Part shown: piece after piece, positions 23,913 through 34,582 of the stretch
How the letters are laid out: the number at the start of each line of letters is the position of its first letter
Numbering within the stretch: position 1 is the first letter of the stretch
Assembly (NCBI GenBank): GCA_004154925.1
Contig: QJNS01000041.1
Span: 232,237-296,236 of the forward strand
Origin: Monosporascus cannonballus
Taxonomy: Eukaryota; Ascomycota; Sordariomycetes; Xylariales
Length of the DNA: 64,000 bases
Reading direction: 5' to 3'
The notes under the pieces: generated by a model
The model's database searches: none
Seen by the model: only the letters and a program-made list of their open reading frames with translations
What the model was told of the DNA's origin: nothing
Made by a program: the position numbers and the translations under genes

Positions 23913-25593
23913 ACGCAGGCGCGGGTCGCGCACCGCTGGCGAGAGACTGCAGATCTTTGCGAAGTCGAGACATCATATGCTTTTATACATACGCCGCGGC
24001 CTGGTCCAATGGCCGGAGCTCCCACTGCTTAGTGGGACAAGTTCCAGCTTTCCATCGGCGATTCGTTCCGGGCGGCGCTCCCATGGGTCATGCCCAGGAA
24101 CCCGGTCGGCTTGCCATCGTGGATGTACGGATTCTGGATCCGAAATTTGGTAATCCTCTAGACGTCATGGAGACCGTCGCGGAGAATCGAGCGTAGATGC
24201 GAACGATACCAGGAATTTCCACGAATTGGGGACAGAAAAAGCTCCAAGAGCTGGCGCGATTTTTGAGGCTATTGGACCGCCCTCTCGGCTCCTCGGCTCG
24301 TCCCGATTGGGACAGGATTGAGGCTCTCCGGCGTCCAAAGAAAGCTAGGTAAGCGGGCAAAGATTCTCGGCAACGCCCTGCACCACAACGCGAATGAGCT
24401 CTTTCCGGAACGGTCCTGCTGACGGGAAGTAGTGTTGTTGAGATTCCCCTAATGATTCGTCGTGACCTAACCATACTAGACTACAAGGGGTATGAGCATG
24501 TTCCTCGGCCCGGTGCATGCTTGCTGCGCGGACAATTGCCTGGCCGTCCGAACACGCATTCGGCTGCTAGCTTCCCAACGGTGATCATCCGCAGCCGCGT
24601 CCTAACGTTCGCATATGAGGCGGAGCCAAAGTTACGGCTATTTGTTAAAGATGTACCTGAAAGACAAAGGCTTCAGTTCCTCTCTAACCTAACCAAAGTG
24701 ACTTTGACTGCCAGGCGTTGCCGGTGGCCTGAAATTGACGTGATGATTCTCTTCACCAGGGCCTTGATATCTAATTCCGAATAAACACTTTTTTGTCTGC
24801 GCTCATTTCGAATGGTTTCAAATTGTGTTGCATGACCACAGTCGGGGAGAAATATAAAATGCCTCGTCAATAGGAGTAAGCCCAGCGACACCTTCCGCAT
24901 CTGCCCCATCCTCCGTTCCGTGTTGGACTATATTCTTGCCCATCGCGATAGAGTTAGTCCTCACGGCAATGGAGGGAAAAGCCTTAGAGCGAGACTTGAT
25001 ATCTTCTCTAGAGATCGCCTGGCGTTGATCGATGTTGATTGGCTAGGTAGGTAGGTAGGTAGGTAGGTAGGTAGGTAGGTAGTCAAGCCACGTAGGGCGA
25101 AGTTCATGCTACCTGTGACGCTTGTGGTGAGATAGTCTGACATCTGGATCATTGTCGGTAATAGGCAGCAGGTGAGGGAGGCGTCGACAGCAGCATGTCT
25201 ATCCTTAACTCATTCCATGCTTACTCGCATGCAACGCCCTTAACTTTGCATGAGGAGGTAGAGTAAAGTATGGTTCAAAGACGGCGTCCAGGGAGTCGCG
25301 TCCCCATCCCGAGGCCCTGCTCAACTAATCATTCATAGGTGACCCGGCCGGCGATTATGTAGATAATGTACAACAGCTACGCCAAGTAATACAGACAATA
25401 CGAACAGACAAACCCCCTATCCATGGTGTACTTTTTGCATCTCGAAATGCGCCCATGTTGCTACTCAGAACGCCTGATTGTATGCAATGCCGCGCGGGAT
25501 GGAAGCCATCCCACGCAGGCGAGGTGAAGCGCTCACTCGTCTCGTCGCATCCTCTCAACCGCGCCGAAACCCCAGACCCCGAATCTTGGCGTG
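23913..25593. other. intergenic spacer upstream of the GH74 gene
   Basis: This 1.7-kb spacer should contain the remote GH74 promoter and the 3' flank of the ZNF830-like gene. I see no other gene. It holds the TAGG microsatellite listed next. Confidence 0.5.
25044..25082. repeat. (TAGG)n microsatellite
   Basis: A 39-base perfect tetranucleotide tract. The same motif recurs at 26909-26939 on the other side of the ZNF830-like gene. Confidence 0.95.
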
Positions 25594-26721
25594 CTACCCG
25601 CGGAAACGGAAGACGTCGTACTCCTCATCGTCGTCCTCATCGTCGTCTTCTTCGCCATCATCCACCTCGTCGCCCGCCGCGTTCTCCTTCCCGGCGGCGG
25701 CGACGGCACCAGCAGCCTTCCCACCACCGCCCACAGGAGCAGTAACAGTAGACCCTCCCCAGAGATTCGCGGCGCCGCCCGCACCAGCCTTCCGCAGCTC
25801 CTCGCGGCGCTCCTTGAGCCGCCGCACGCGGCCCTCGAGCTCCTCCATCTCCTCGAACTCGGCGAGCAGGCTGGCGGCCGCGTCCTCGCGCTCGTCGGCG
25901 ATGGCGGTATCCAGCAGCTGCCTCCTGCGGCGCTCGTTCTCCTCCTCCAGCGACTTCGCCTGCTCCGCCGTCAGCGCCGGCGCCGAGATGACCGCGGCGG
26001 CCTCGTCGTACGCCCGGGGGCCAGTGGGGGCCGCGGGTATATCGGCCGCCGCGATCTCTGCCTCGAAGGCGGCCCATTCCGCTTCGTCGACGGCGCTGGT
26101 CGCGGCTGCGGTGTCCCTGGTTGCCGCGGCGGGCGGCGCGCTGGTGGGCGCGGAGGTAGGGAGCGGCTGCTGTTGTGGATGCGGTGCCTGCTGCTGGAGG
26201 TCGATCAGCGGAGATTGGCCGGACGACAGGTTCATGGTGGGCGTCGAGTTGGACGAGCCGGAGGAGCCGGCGGCGGCGTGTGGCGTGGCGGGCCGCGACG
26301 GTATCGCGATCTCGACACCCTGGACCGGCATCCCGGACGTCCCGCGCACGAGCAGGGGCGGCGTCGTCCTCGTCTGCGTCTTCTCCCTCTCGGTCCCGTC
26401 CGTCCTGCTGCGCTTCTTCCGTGTCGAGTCCGAGTCCGGGTCCTCGTCGGCGTCGGACATGGACTCGTCGTGTTTGCGCTTCGTACTGCCGTTATCATGT
26501 GCGGGTGGTGCTGATGCTTGCGGCTGTGGAGTCTGTGTCGTGTTCTGCAGGTTCCGCCTGTGGTTGGCGCTCCGTATGTGGCCTTCCCACAGCGCCTCCG
26601 ACTTGACGGCCTCGTGGCACAGCTTGCAGAGCAGCTTCCCGGCGTCCGAGTAAGCGGCGTGCGGGTGCTTAATGCGGTTGTCAGCGCGGTGAGCGCGCAG
26701 GAGGGCTCGGGCGTCTGCCAT
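25594..26721 (-). CDS. ZNF830/CCDC16-like zinc-finger coiled-coil protein
   Basis: Single exon, 375 aa, ATG at 26721. The N-terminus has a conserved HPHAAYSDAGKLLCKLC start and one C2H2 finger of the matrin/U1 type: Cys32, Cys35, His48, His54 (CKLCHEAVKSEALWEGHIRS). A basic, Ser/Pro/Gln-rich disordered region (about 60-220) follows, then a patch WAAFEAEIA near 235 that is typical of this family, a Glu/Arg-rich coiled coil (about 260-315), and an acidic Asp/Glu tail ending EEYDVFRFRG. In animals the homologue ZNF830 is nuclear and linked to pre-mRNA splicing and genome stability; the role here is by family. It is divergently paired with MED7. The coding strand is very G/C-rich, which gives long shadow ORFs. 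Confidence 0.88.
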   Translation of the reverse strand: MADARALLRAHRADNRIKHPHAAYSDAGKLLCKLCHEAVKSEALWEGHIRSANHRRNLQNTTQTPQPQASAPPAHDNGSTKRKHDESMSDADEDPDSDSTRKKRSRTDGTEREKTQTRTTPPLLVRGTSGMPVQGVEIAIPSRPATPHAAAGSSGSSNSTPTMNLSSGQSPLIDLQQQAPHPQQQPLPTSAPTSAPPAAATRDTAAATSAVDEAEWAAFEAEIAAADIPAAPTGPRAYDEAAAVISAPALTAEQAKSLEEENERRRRQLLDTAIADEREDAAASLLAEFEEMEELEGRVRRLKERREELRKAGAGGAANLWGGSTVTAPVGGGGKAAGAVAAAGKENAAGDEVDDGEEDDDEDDDEEYDVFRFRG

Positions 26722-27471
26722 GTCGGATCCCGGGGGTCCTTTCTTGGTGCGTGTTGGTTCTGGGGTTATCGGTTCAGGGTCATTGGGGTGGTGGGAGATG
26801 GTTGTTTGGGTAAACAGTCTGATAGCCCGATAGGCTCATAGGCAGTTTAGGGGTCCAGTCCACGCAAGCCCAGACTAGCCTAACTGATCGCTGGGGAACA
26901 GTGGATAGTAGGTAGGTAGGTAGGTAGGTAGGTAGGTAGAGCCGGGGTTAGGGCGGGTTAATTGCAGGCTGTGGCTGTAGCTTGAAGCTTGATGGAATGA
27001 TGGAATTCCAGCCACAGCTACGTCAGACTGACCCGATTAGAGTTAAGCGCCCGGTATGCACGTTACCTTGGTAGTACCGGTTGCCCCGCGCCTCAATTGG
27101 ATTGAAATGCTGCCGACGAGCATGTATGTATGTACCTACCTACTGGGTAGCTTCCCCCTAGCTCCAACCCCTGTCAGCCCGGTTTTAACCACCTACCCTA
27201 CCATAGTAGAGAGAAATCCCCATTTTCATCCTCAATCCTCACTGTATCTTTTTACCCATACGTAAGTACTACGGTACATTATAGTTACCAAGTGAGATAA
27301 TGCCGGAATAAATCATGGATTTGGAACGTCACATTTAACCTAGATCACTCTCAGCAAGCAGGGACAAGGATTACATGCATTTGGATAGGATCATCGGTAG
27401 TGCCTGACGTTCACATCACGCGCGCCATCTACTCGGACGACTCAGAAAGGGATACACGAAACACAGACACG
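26722..27471. promoter_or_regulatory. shared divergent promoter region, ZNF830-like / MED7
   Basis: These 750 bases separate two start codons that point away from each other, so both promoters lie here. The region holds a TAGG tract at 26909-26939, a near-duplicated GGAATTCCAGCC/CCACAGC area at about 26960-27020, and ACCTACC iterations near 27130. No specific factor site can be assigned. Confidence 0.5.
26909..26939. repeat. (TAGG)n microsatellite
   Basis: A 31-base tract of the same tetranucleotide as at 25044-25082, here in the intergenic space between the divergent ZNF830-like and MED7 genes. Confidence 0.95.
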
Positions 27472-28303
27472 ATGGAGGAACAAGAAACCGCAAACGCCGT
27501 GTCCTCGACCTGGCCGCCGCCGCCGCCCTTCTGGAAGGACTTCACGCCCGAGAACCTGTTGCGCATCGAGGAGCTGAGGAAGAAGCGGGCCGAGGAGGCA
27601 GAGGCAGAGGGCGGCATCGACCAAGAAGATCCCAACACGAAAAATGCCCGCCGCCTACCACGCCTACGCGGCCTGCCCAGGGAGCTGCGCAACCTGCAGC
27701 CGCCGCCGGAGCCCGAGGCGGGGTCGTGGCGTGTCTTCGACGCCACCTACCGGCTCGTGGACGAGCTGCCGCGCCTCGAGGACCAGGGCGTCCGCCGCCT
27801 GTTCCCGGACCCCGAGGATCGCGACCAAGACGGCAAGCACTTCGACCGCGCCACCATCCTCAAGCGCCTCGCCAAGTCGCTGCTGCTGAACTTCCTCGAG
27901 CTCACGGGCATACTGGCCATCGACCCGGGCGCCGTAGGTTCCTTTTTCGCCCCTGCTCTTTCCCTCTTCTCCTTTCCCTTGACGAGGTCTAACCCGCGCT
28001 ACACGCCAGGCCGAGGAGAAGATCACCGACATCCGCGACCTGTTCATCAACTTCCACCACCTGATCAACGAGTACCGGCCGCACCAGGCGCGCGAGTCCC
28101 TCATCGCCCTGATGCAGGCCCAGCTGGACCGCACCCGCGCCGAGACCAACGCCATACGCGACGCCAAGGAGAAGGTCGAGCGCGTGCTGGAGGGGCTGGG
28201 GAGCCTGAAGGGCGACGACGGCCCGGTCAAGGATCCCGCCGCCAAGGGCCCGTGGGCCCGCGACAACGAGACGTGGGCGGCCTTGGCGGACGAGGTCACC
28301 TGA
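27472..28303 (+). CDS. MED7: Mediator complex subunit 7
   Basis: Two exons, join(27472..27933, 28010..28303), 251 aa. The 76-nt intron has donor GTAGGT and acceptor GCCAG, phase 0. MED7 is a subunit of the middle module of Mediator, which links transcription factors to RNA polymerase II in the nucleus. Visible features are the start MEEQETANAVSSTWPPPPPFWKDFTPENL, of which the WPPPPPFWKDFT core near residues 14-25 is diagnostic; the helical SLLLNFLELTGILAIDP segment; and, after the intron, DIRDLFINFHHLINEYRPHQARESLI, the hallmark of the MED7/MED21 hinge. A longer in-frame upstream ATG (27400) exists but the family begins near 27472. The length matches homologues. No lesions were seen. Confidence 0.95.
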
Positions 28304-28985
28304 AAAGAACTATGATTAAATGTGATACGAACGATAGGTAGGTAGGAGGGTCGCATCTAGATGGGGCGGGCATTGAGGGCGTTTACGATGTCAGGCTGGA
28401 TTGAAGCTAGCATGTGGACGGACATTGGCGCATGTACAGGAAGCAAGCGGTTATGATACCCCGAATTCGATTAAAGGTTGGAACTCTGAAAGAAATGTTC
28501 ATGTGGTTAATTGCTGGCTCCCTCGGGCAAGTTGTCACTGGACGTGCTTAGGGGTAAGTAGGTATAGATTATTAAGAGAACAGACACTTCAACGAAGCAT
28601 GTCGTGGTGTAGTGGCAGCACAGTTTCAGAAGATGCCCGGCAAACGATTCGAAAGACGGGCTGAATAAGACGTGATGTAGCTCGAAACATGGGACTTCTC
28701 TTAGTTCCTTGCGTCGAATAAGGTACTGGGAGTCAAGCCACGTAACAGGCCAAACTGCTCTACTCGCCGGATATTATCATCTCCCAAAACCGGCATCGCT
28801 ATGCATCCATACATCGTACCAGGCCCAAACAAAGAAGCACCACGACCCCCCTTCCTTCCCCTTCCCGCCAGCTTCGTAGCTAACCATCGCGGCCATCATC
28901 ACACGCATCTCCTGTCCGGTTCTCTTGCTGTTGCTTCTTCGCGTCGGGCCGCGCCACCACACACGTCCGCCTGCTCCCCCTTAGC
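28304..28985. other. intergenic spacer between convergent genes
   Basis: The space between the MED7 stop and the stop of the small CaaX-like gene. A stretch at about 28598-28665 has a TGGTGTAGTGG box as in tRNA genes but does not fold as one (see rejected items). Nothing else is seen. Confidence 0.5.
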
Positions 28986-29168
28986 TCACATGACAGTACA
29001 GGGGATAGGAATGCAGCAACATTGATAGTCGCCGCAGTCGATGCACCGGGTCTTGCCGCCCGTCGCCTCCGCCGGCTTGACGATGCTCTCGATAGTCGAC
29101 GAGGCGGCGCTGCCGGGGCCGTTGTTGCGGTCCACGAGCGTCGAGTGCGAGGAGCCTCCGCATGCCAT
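28986..29168 (-). CDS. 60-aa Cys-rich protein with CaaX-like end
   Basis: Single exon, ATG at 29168, 60 aa. I do not recognise a named family. Codons are strongly G/C-ending, unlike shadow ORFs, and this is the main reason to call it. The first 38 residues are small/polar (Ser, Gly, Thr). The end has CIDCGDYQCCC and finishes in CTVM, so Cys57 sits exactly where a farnesylated CaaX cysteine would, with six other Cys (3, 42, 45, 50, 51, 52) that could be palmitoylated or bind metal. Membrane attachment is an inference. Alternatively it is a metal-binding microprotein. It lies tail to tail with MED7. Confidence 0.6.
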   Translation of the reverse strand: MACGGSSHSTLVDRNNGPGSAASSTIESIVKPAEATGGKTRCIDCGDYQCCCIPIPCTVM

Positions 29169-32032
29169 TGTGGACGGCGGGTTGTGCGTGGATAGGTAGG
29201 TGGGTGAGTGTGAGAGTATCGCCGATATTGATACTAGTATTTGTGTATGCCCTACTCGGCAGACGTGTTTCGGGATGTCTGGCGGTGATGTTTGTTGGTT
29301 TCAGTCAATTTTGCTCCCCCGGTGCTGTTTGTAGACTGTAAATAAGGGAAAAGGTGTACGTATCGCATTACCTGCCTCGGTGTGCAAATGCGGTGGTATT
29401 GGTTTTGGTGAGGACGTCCTAGATAGGATTATTCTAAGGTTATCTAGACTAACGTTAGACGGGCGGGACGGAAAGATTCGTAAGGTGGAAAGAGATCGTC
29501 ATGTACTTATGAGCCGCTGCGCCTTTCCAACGTCGAACGACGGCAATCACGTTCCACGCAAGCACTCAGCCACCGCAGCTCAACCAGCCAATCGCCTTGA
29601 AGTCGAGACTGCGGAACCCCTGTACTTTGTCGTCATACTATGGGGGAGCGCTGCCGCCTTTGATTGGTTGATGAATACTTGGTACGGCAGGTATATGCCG
29701 AGCCGCAATAAGTATTATTAGGTAGTAAGTGCTACGTAATAGCTTAACTTATAACCACCACCTCGTGAACGATTATTCCTGTTCAAAGGATCAATTCATA
29801 TTTTTCCCCCGTTATTTCATGGTCCAAAGTTTTGAAATATGAAACTTCTCGGTATTGCCGATTCTCAACTAAGCGAGTAACAAGCTACGTGTGAAAATCC
29901 ATTATACGAGTTCTAGCATGATGGCTTCAGCAGGGCAGCACCTACCTACATGCCTACCAATCGGCCAGGGTCTGCGGGTAGTACTGATCGTGCACCTCGA
30001 ACTCCGAACAGAACAAGGCAGAGCTGACGCGGGTCCACGGACTACGGACACTGCCGAGCAAGTCAAGGATTCGCCGAGTCCCTTCTTCCCGCAGCTTCCT
30101 CATGGCGCGTGACATCGAAGAGGAAGGGGTAGCAATCCCAGCAACTACCGGTGTCGGTGTCGGTATCGCGATGGAGATGGCAGCTATCCGCAACGAATAG
30201 TGGGAGGCTCTGTGTGAGGATGGACTGCCCGCTGCGTTGTGATGACAGACTTGGCCGGTGGTTAGACTTAGAGCGTTTCCGTTCTTTAAGCAATCGCTGG
30301 AAGATGGCAAGTTAACTGACGTAATGGCGACAACCTAGTTTAAACGTCTCGAAAAGACAGGTAATGAAGATTACAAAGCAAGCAAGGGAAGGAGACTAAT
30401 CTCACTGCCAACCATACCGGGACGGAATAGTGGATAGACCACTTTAGAGCTTAGAGTGGAGTATGTGAAGAGAAACTCCCTCAAGAGATTGCGGGCAGGG
30501 GAAATCCTGGGCAGTCTGGTTCGCCGGATCAATACCGTATGTTCTGTCCCAAGCGTACGGCGACGATCGAAATCAATCACTAGAGCTCGGAGAGCAGCAA
30601 AACCTATTGTCTAGGCCATCTTAAGGTTCACCTTTTTAGCCCATACCTTCCCTCTTTCCCAATATCGATCTATATCAGCGTGGGATATCTGCTGGCCGGG
30701 GTTTGAGGGTATCTTATAATGACTATCTGGCATAGGTCACAGAACCAAGTGTATACGATAACTACATGGTACAAGCCGTTGCGCATAGAGCTCTCAGTCT
30801 AAAAGCTAGAGCAACGCAGCCTTTAAACCAAAAAAAAGGAGGGTTGGGGGTGGGGGGGGGGTGGGGGGTTATATACTTCAGCGAAAAGTCAAACCGGTCC
30901 AACGATACATCGTGTTCCATTGTTACTAATTGATAACCATATCGACCCAAAGGACCACGCCATAGTCCTAGTTGATGTTACGGACTCAGCCCCCCGCTTT
31001 AAACAAGACATTATAAGGGCATCGACCAAGTGTCTAGGAGCAACGACGGACTTTAAGCGGCTCAAGGAACTAGCACCGGCGGTGGCTAGGCAATTATTCA
31101 TGATACCAGTGGCTGCGGTGACGGACTACGCCTTTAAGGTGTGAAGGTATGCTTGTAACAAGAGGGTGATCCGAGCCATCACAGAGTCCAGAGGATTGAA
31201 GCATAAACAAACCATAGCGGCTTTCACCAAAGTAGCAGGAGCGGTAGCAGAAGCAGAAGCGAGTAATTATCCTGCGAGCCCTGTATCGGTCTGCGAAAAG
31301 AGCGGCCGTGCTTGTGAATGGACATCCGCACGCTTCAAAAGGAGTGATTGTCCGCTTCAAATAGTCGAGTTCCGCAATATCAAGAATTTTTTGTCGTCCT
31401 CGCATCAATTTACCGGTGTCCAACGACACACTTCGGTGGACAGGTTGAAGCATCCAAAGGTTTCGTTATGGGCCCATGACACGTATCGGGTCAACGCAAC
31501 TGTCTACAATGATGAGAAGACGCAGCGAGCCAGCTAGTGCAGACTGGGAGGGCATACATTTCCCTCAGTAGCTCAGCAAAGAATAGCTTGGTAGGCTTCG
31601 AGGGCCATTTTTCCGCCAGAGTGCAAACGCAAAGGGCGAGCAGACAGGCTGCACGGATGGTGTACAGCCTGACTGAAGAAACGATTGTGGGCTACTTCAC
31701 TACAGCTAGACGCCAGTCTCATACCCTGAATTACTTCTGGTGCGACCTGACAGGAGTTGAAAAGTAAGGTGGTGATAATTCTGCTTCAGGATTTCATAAG
31801 GTCGGTAGGTCAGATAGCAAATTTACAAGCCAATACGGCTTATGACCTATCGATTATTCCTGTGCGTTGGCGCAATCTGCAGGACTACCATCTAAGAAAG
31901 CACAACTGCCGGTAATCCGCCAATATGAATACTTACACTTTGCTTTAGTTTCTAAGGAGGCCACTTCTTCTATTACAACAAACTGACTCCACAAAGAAAA
32001 ATCTAAGCAATTAAGAGTGCAAATCATTCGCA
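29169..32032. other. 2.9-kb gene-poor spacer
   Basis: Only short ORFs occur. A 40-residue stretch on the minus strand near 29960-30120 (LREEGTRRILDLLGSVRSPW and following) and a 74-codon frame at 30920-31144 look somewhat protein-like but have no family match I can name, and may be relics. It contains the G-rich tract at 30838-30868. Confidence 0.5.
30838..30868. other. G-rich tract, potential G-quadruplex
   Basis: The plus strand has runs of 3, 5, 10 and 6 G separated by one or two T, directly after a run of seven or more A. This fits the pattern for a four-tract G-quadruplex. No gene start is close by. Confidence 0.6.
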
Positions 32033-33665
32033 ATGGCCTCATCTCAGAGCAGGATAGCCGAACTGGCAACAGCCATAGTAGTGCTGTCACACTTACTAGG
32101 GAGCAGATACACAGCTCTTGAGGGTATATTGACTTGTAGGAAGCTAGGAAGCGTTGATCCCGCTTGTTGTGGGCGATCCACTGATATAAGGCTTCGGAGA
32201 GGAACAACCTTGTTCCGGATGATCCCTGAAACTGATAAGGGGGCCCTTTTCTGTGACAAGTGCACACTCATCGGATCGGCAGCTATCTTGTTGAGAAGCG
32301 GCTGTCACAACCATCGTTCGAAGCGGATGGCCCCGGCGACCTCGGACTGCCGCCATATATTGAACAATCCCGTGTCGCAGTCCTCGAGGCAAGCCAAGGA
32401 CCAACGACCTTCTCAGGGACCAAGAAATCTGATTGCTAGCCACAAGGTTCGAGCCCTCTATTGATGATAGAACATCCAGAACAACTAATACACCTGCAGC
32501 ACAATAGCTTCTTTATCTGAAGCTCATTTCGCGTTTCGATATAGCTAACAAAGTGCCCGTTGATGGGGAGATCACGTTTGCGGATCTAGCAGCCACTATT
32601 GGCGTTGACTGCGCTGTACTCCGCCGCATCCTGTGCTTCGCCGTTGCGTGCCGCGTCTTCAAAGAACCCCCGTCCTGGAGTGGTTGTCCACTCCGTAGCT
32701 TCTCGACGAATTGCAGAGGACACGGGTATCGCTATTGGATTTTGGCAAAAGATCGGGCGCTCGAACTGTGTTCGTTCAAGCGTTATATGATTATATACGT
32801 ATTCCTACAATCGCGGACCAGGTTGGCGTTTTTGTCTATGACATGTGGCCATGGCACAAAAGGTTCCGGGTGCCCTGGCTCTATGGTCACTCGCTGACGA
32901 GTCAATTCAGACTGCAAGTAAACGGCATCGAAGCCGTGAAAGCAGTCGGCTGACAATACCCAAGGATTCTCACTAGCCTAGGGGACGGGTAACTCCTTTT
33001 ACGCCGAGCTCTCCAGAAACCCCCAGCGAGCACGCCGTTTCGGTGGTGCTATGAGCTTGTTCAACACAGGTCCCGGGTATTTCTTACATCATTTGACAGA
33101 TAACTATCCCGGGGATTCCCTGGGCTTCGGAACAATCGTCGATGTGGGCGGATCCCACGGTGATGCAGCATTTGCTGTGGAACGCAAACATCCTAAACTC
33201 CGCTTGATCGTCCAAGAGATGCATAAGGAGGTCGCAAACTTAAAGGAGAAGGCAGGCTTAAATGTTGAATTCATGACCCATGAATTCTTTGAAGAGCGGC
33301 CTGTTAAGGATGCTGACGTTTACATCTACCGTTGGATCTTCCATAACTGGTCCGATCGCTACTGCCTCAAGATCCTCAAGACCTTGGCATCAGGTTTAAA
33401 GCAGGGCTCCCGCGTTCTGGTCACAGACGTCGTGATGTATGCTCTGCGTGTGCTTCCTAACAGCATCGAACGAAGTTGAGGTAAGTGTCTAGTGGCTTGA
33501 TTATATAAGCTACGCGTTACAAACTTGAAATCTATAATGCTAAGAAACCAGATCTCGATGAATGGAAGTCCCTATTTGAACAGGTTGATCCAAGATCTGT
33601 CTTGCAAGGCATACAGCAACTGCTAGCTCTATCTACCTGGCTATTCTCGCGGTGGGCGTGGGAGG
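32033..33665 (+). pseudogene. SAM-dependent O-methyltransferase, broken
   Basis: Relic of a fungal plant-type (COMT-like) O-methyltransferase of about 400 aa. Family sequence is spread over all frames: MASSQSRIAELATAI at 32033; SQPSFEADGPGDLGLPPYIEQ near 32300-32370; LISRFDIANKVPVDGEITFADLAA near 32520-32590; GVVVHSVASRRIAEDTG near 32680-32730; FYAELSRNPQRARRFGGAMSLFNTGPGY near 33000-33080; the SAM-binding VDVGGSHGDAAF and the family YRWIFHNWSDRYCLKIL in the longest open piece, 33051-33479; and YNAKKPDLDEWKSLFEQ near 33535. Breaks: a 174-bp solo LTR, a run of five C at 32667-32671 that shifts the frame, degraded sequence from 32730 to 32990, and stops. A GTAAGT donor at 33480 suggests an intron near the end. 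The substrate is unknown; such enzymes often act on secondary metabolites, but no cluster genes surround it. Confidence 0.85.
32085..32258. mobile_element. 174-bp solo LTR inside the O-methyltransferase relic
   Basis: The segment starts TGTCACA and ends TGTGACA (TG...CA with a 7-bp inverted end) and is flanked on both sides by AGTGC (32080-32084 and 32259-32263). A 5-bp duplication with TG...CA ends is the signature of an LTR retrotransposon remnant after recombination. Removing the segment plus one AGTGC joins two methyltransferase pieces in the same frame, which independently supports the boundaries. The internal sequence is unrelated to the LTRs after 48 kb as far as I can see. Confidence 0.8.
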
Positions 33666-34582
33666 GGTGAAAAAAAAAAATTGTAAGTATATGTCGGTCA
33701 ATGCGTTGCAATTTCTGTCGATCCTTCTGTACTAAAGTACGGAGGTGCAAATTAGGAGTGTTGTAGGACTGGCTACACGATGGGACTCTCCTGCTGATTG
33801 TGTAAGGCTTAGCAGCCGATAGTAACTAAATTTTCGGATTAATTTCACCAGCCTTTTAAAAGACTAATATCCAACACCTTCGGCATCGCTTTCTCTCAGC
33901 TACAGCTGTATTTGCATGTATTTAGGGAAGCTTCACTTACCTCCCGTATTTTAATTAGGACCTCCTAAAGGTCAACCTGATAAGTTATTCTTCTTTAGTT
34001 GCAGATGCTTCAGCGTGTGATGCAAGGCTCTCATGCTGATACAAGCCGTTAACTCCTTTGTTCCTGCAATCCTAGGGACACCTATCAAAGTCTTTTCGAG
34101 ACAGTCCCGTAACTCCAATCAAAGTGGCACCTGGCTCCTACGAAAGTGTGGTTCATTGAGTCGTAGCTGAGAATATAGAGCTAGTAATAGTGACTTAGAC
34201 CTGCAGCTCGTCGATGATCGCTAAGCTGAAGTTTTGGCAATAACCAGTATAGGACTTATTCAAAGCTTTGTATTTTATTAAGCGCAGTGGTCAATGAGAA
34301 ACAAAAGGATAAACACGAAGATCGAGAGACGAGTGTCGATCCTCATTATTTATCTCTACTGCGAGCCCTGGGGGTAGCTCTTTGGGAATAGCTGCAGCAG
34401 TTCAACCAACAGAAATTCAATCAAGGGCTACACACACAGTTATTTATATTGCGTTTAGCATTAAATAGTGATGCATTAACGGGCACTCACTGTGCCAATT
34501 AATACACCTCAATAACAACTCAGAGGCAGAGTCATGGGGAAAAAGCCTTTCCCGTAGTGGTCCTGCATGCCTTCGATATGCC
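33666..34582. other. intergenic spacer
   Basis: No gene is seen. Moderately AT-rich; starts with a run of A at 33670. No terminal repeats were found. Confidence 0.5.

Noticed and set aside
23430..23933. ORFs running through the N-gap with Gly- or Pro-only stretches
   Set aside because: They arise from translating poly-G/poly-C and N; the true GH74 start is the ATG at 23783.
25591..26653. Long plus-strand ORFs opposite the ZNF830-like gene
   Set aside because: Ser/Arg/Gly-rich shadows caused by the very G/C-rich coding strand. The minus-strand frame has the zinc finger and coiled coil.
28598..28665. tRNA-like A box (TGGTGTAGTGG) with a GATTCGAA B-like box
   Set aside because: The acceptor and anticodon stems do not pair, and the B box is off consensus. 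At most a chance match or ancient tRNA relic.
29954..30310. 118-codon minus-strand ORF with SVRSPWTRVSSALFCSEFEVHDQ
   Set aside because: Looks somewhat protein-like at its end but the first half is low quality and I know no family. Left as a note in the spacer entry.
30920..31144. 74-codon plus-strand ORF (NHIDPKDHAIVLVDVTD and following)
   Set aside because: No ATG context, splice partner or known family. Too short to support.
31647..31673. CAGGCTG ... CAGCCTG inverted repeat
   Set aside because: Seven-base arms are expected by chance in a window this size, and no feature depends on it.
32033..33665. Secondary-metabolite cluster around the O-methyltransferase
   Set aside because: No synthase, P450 or transporter lies within the window, and the gene is broken.
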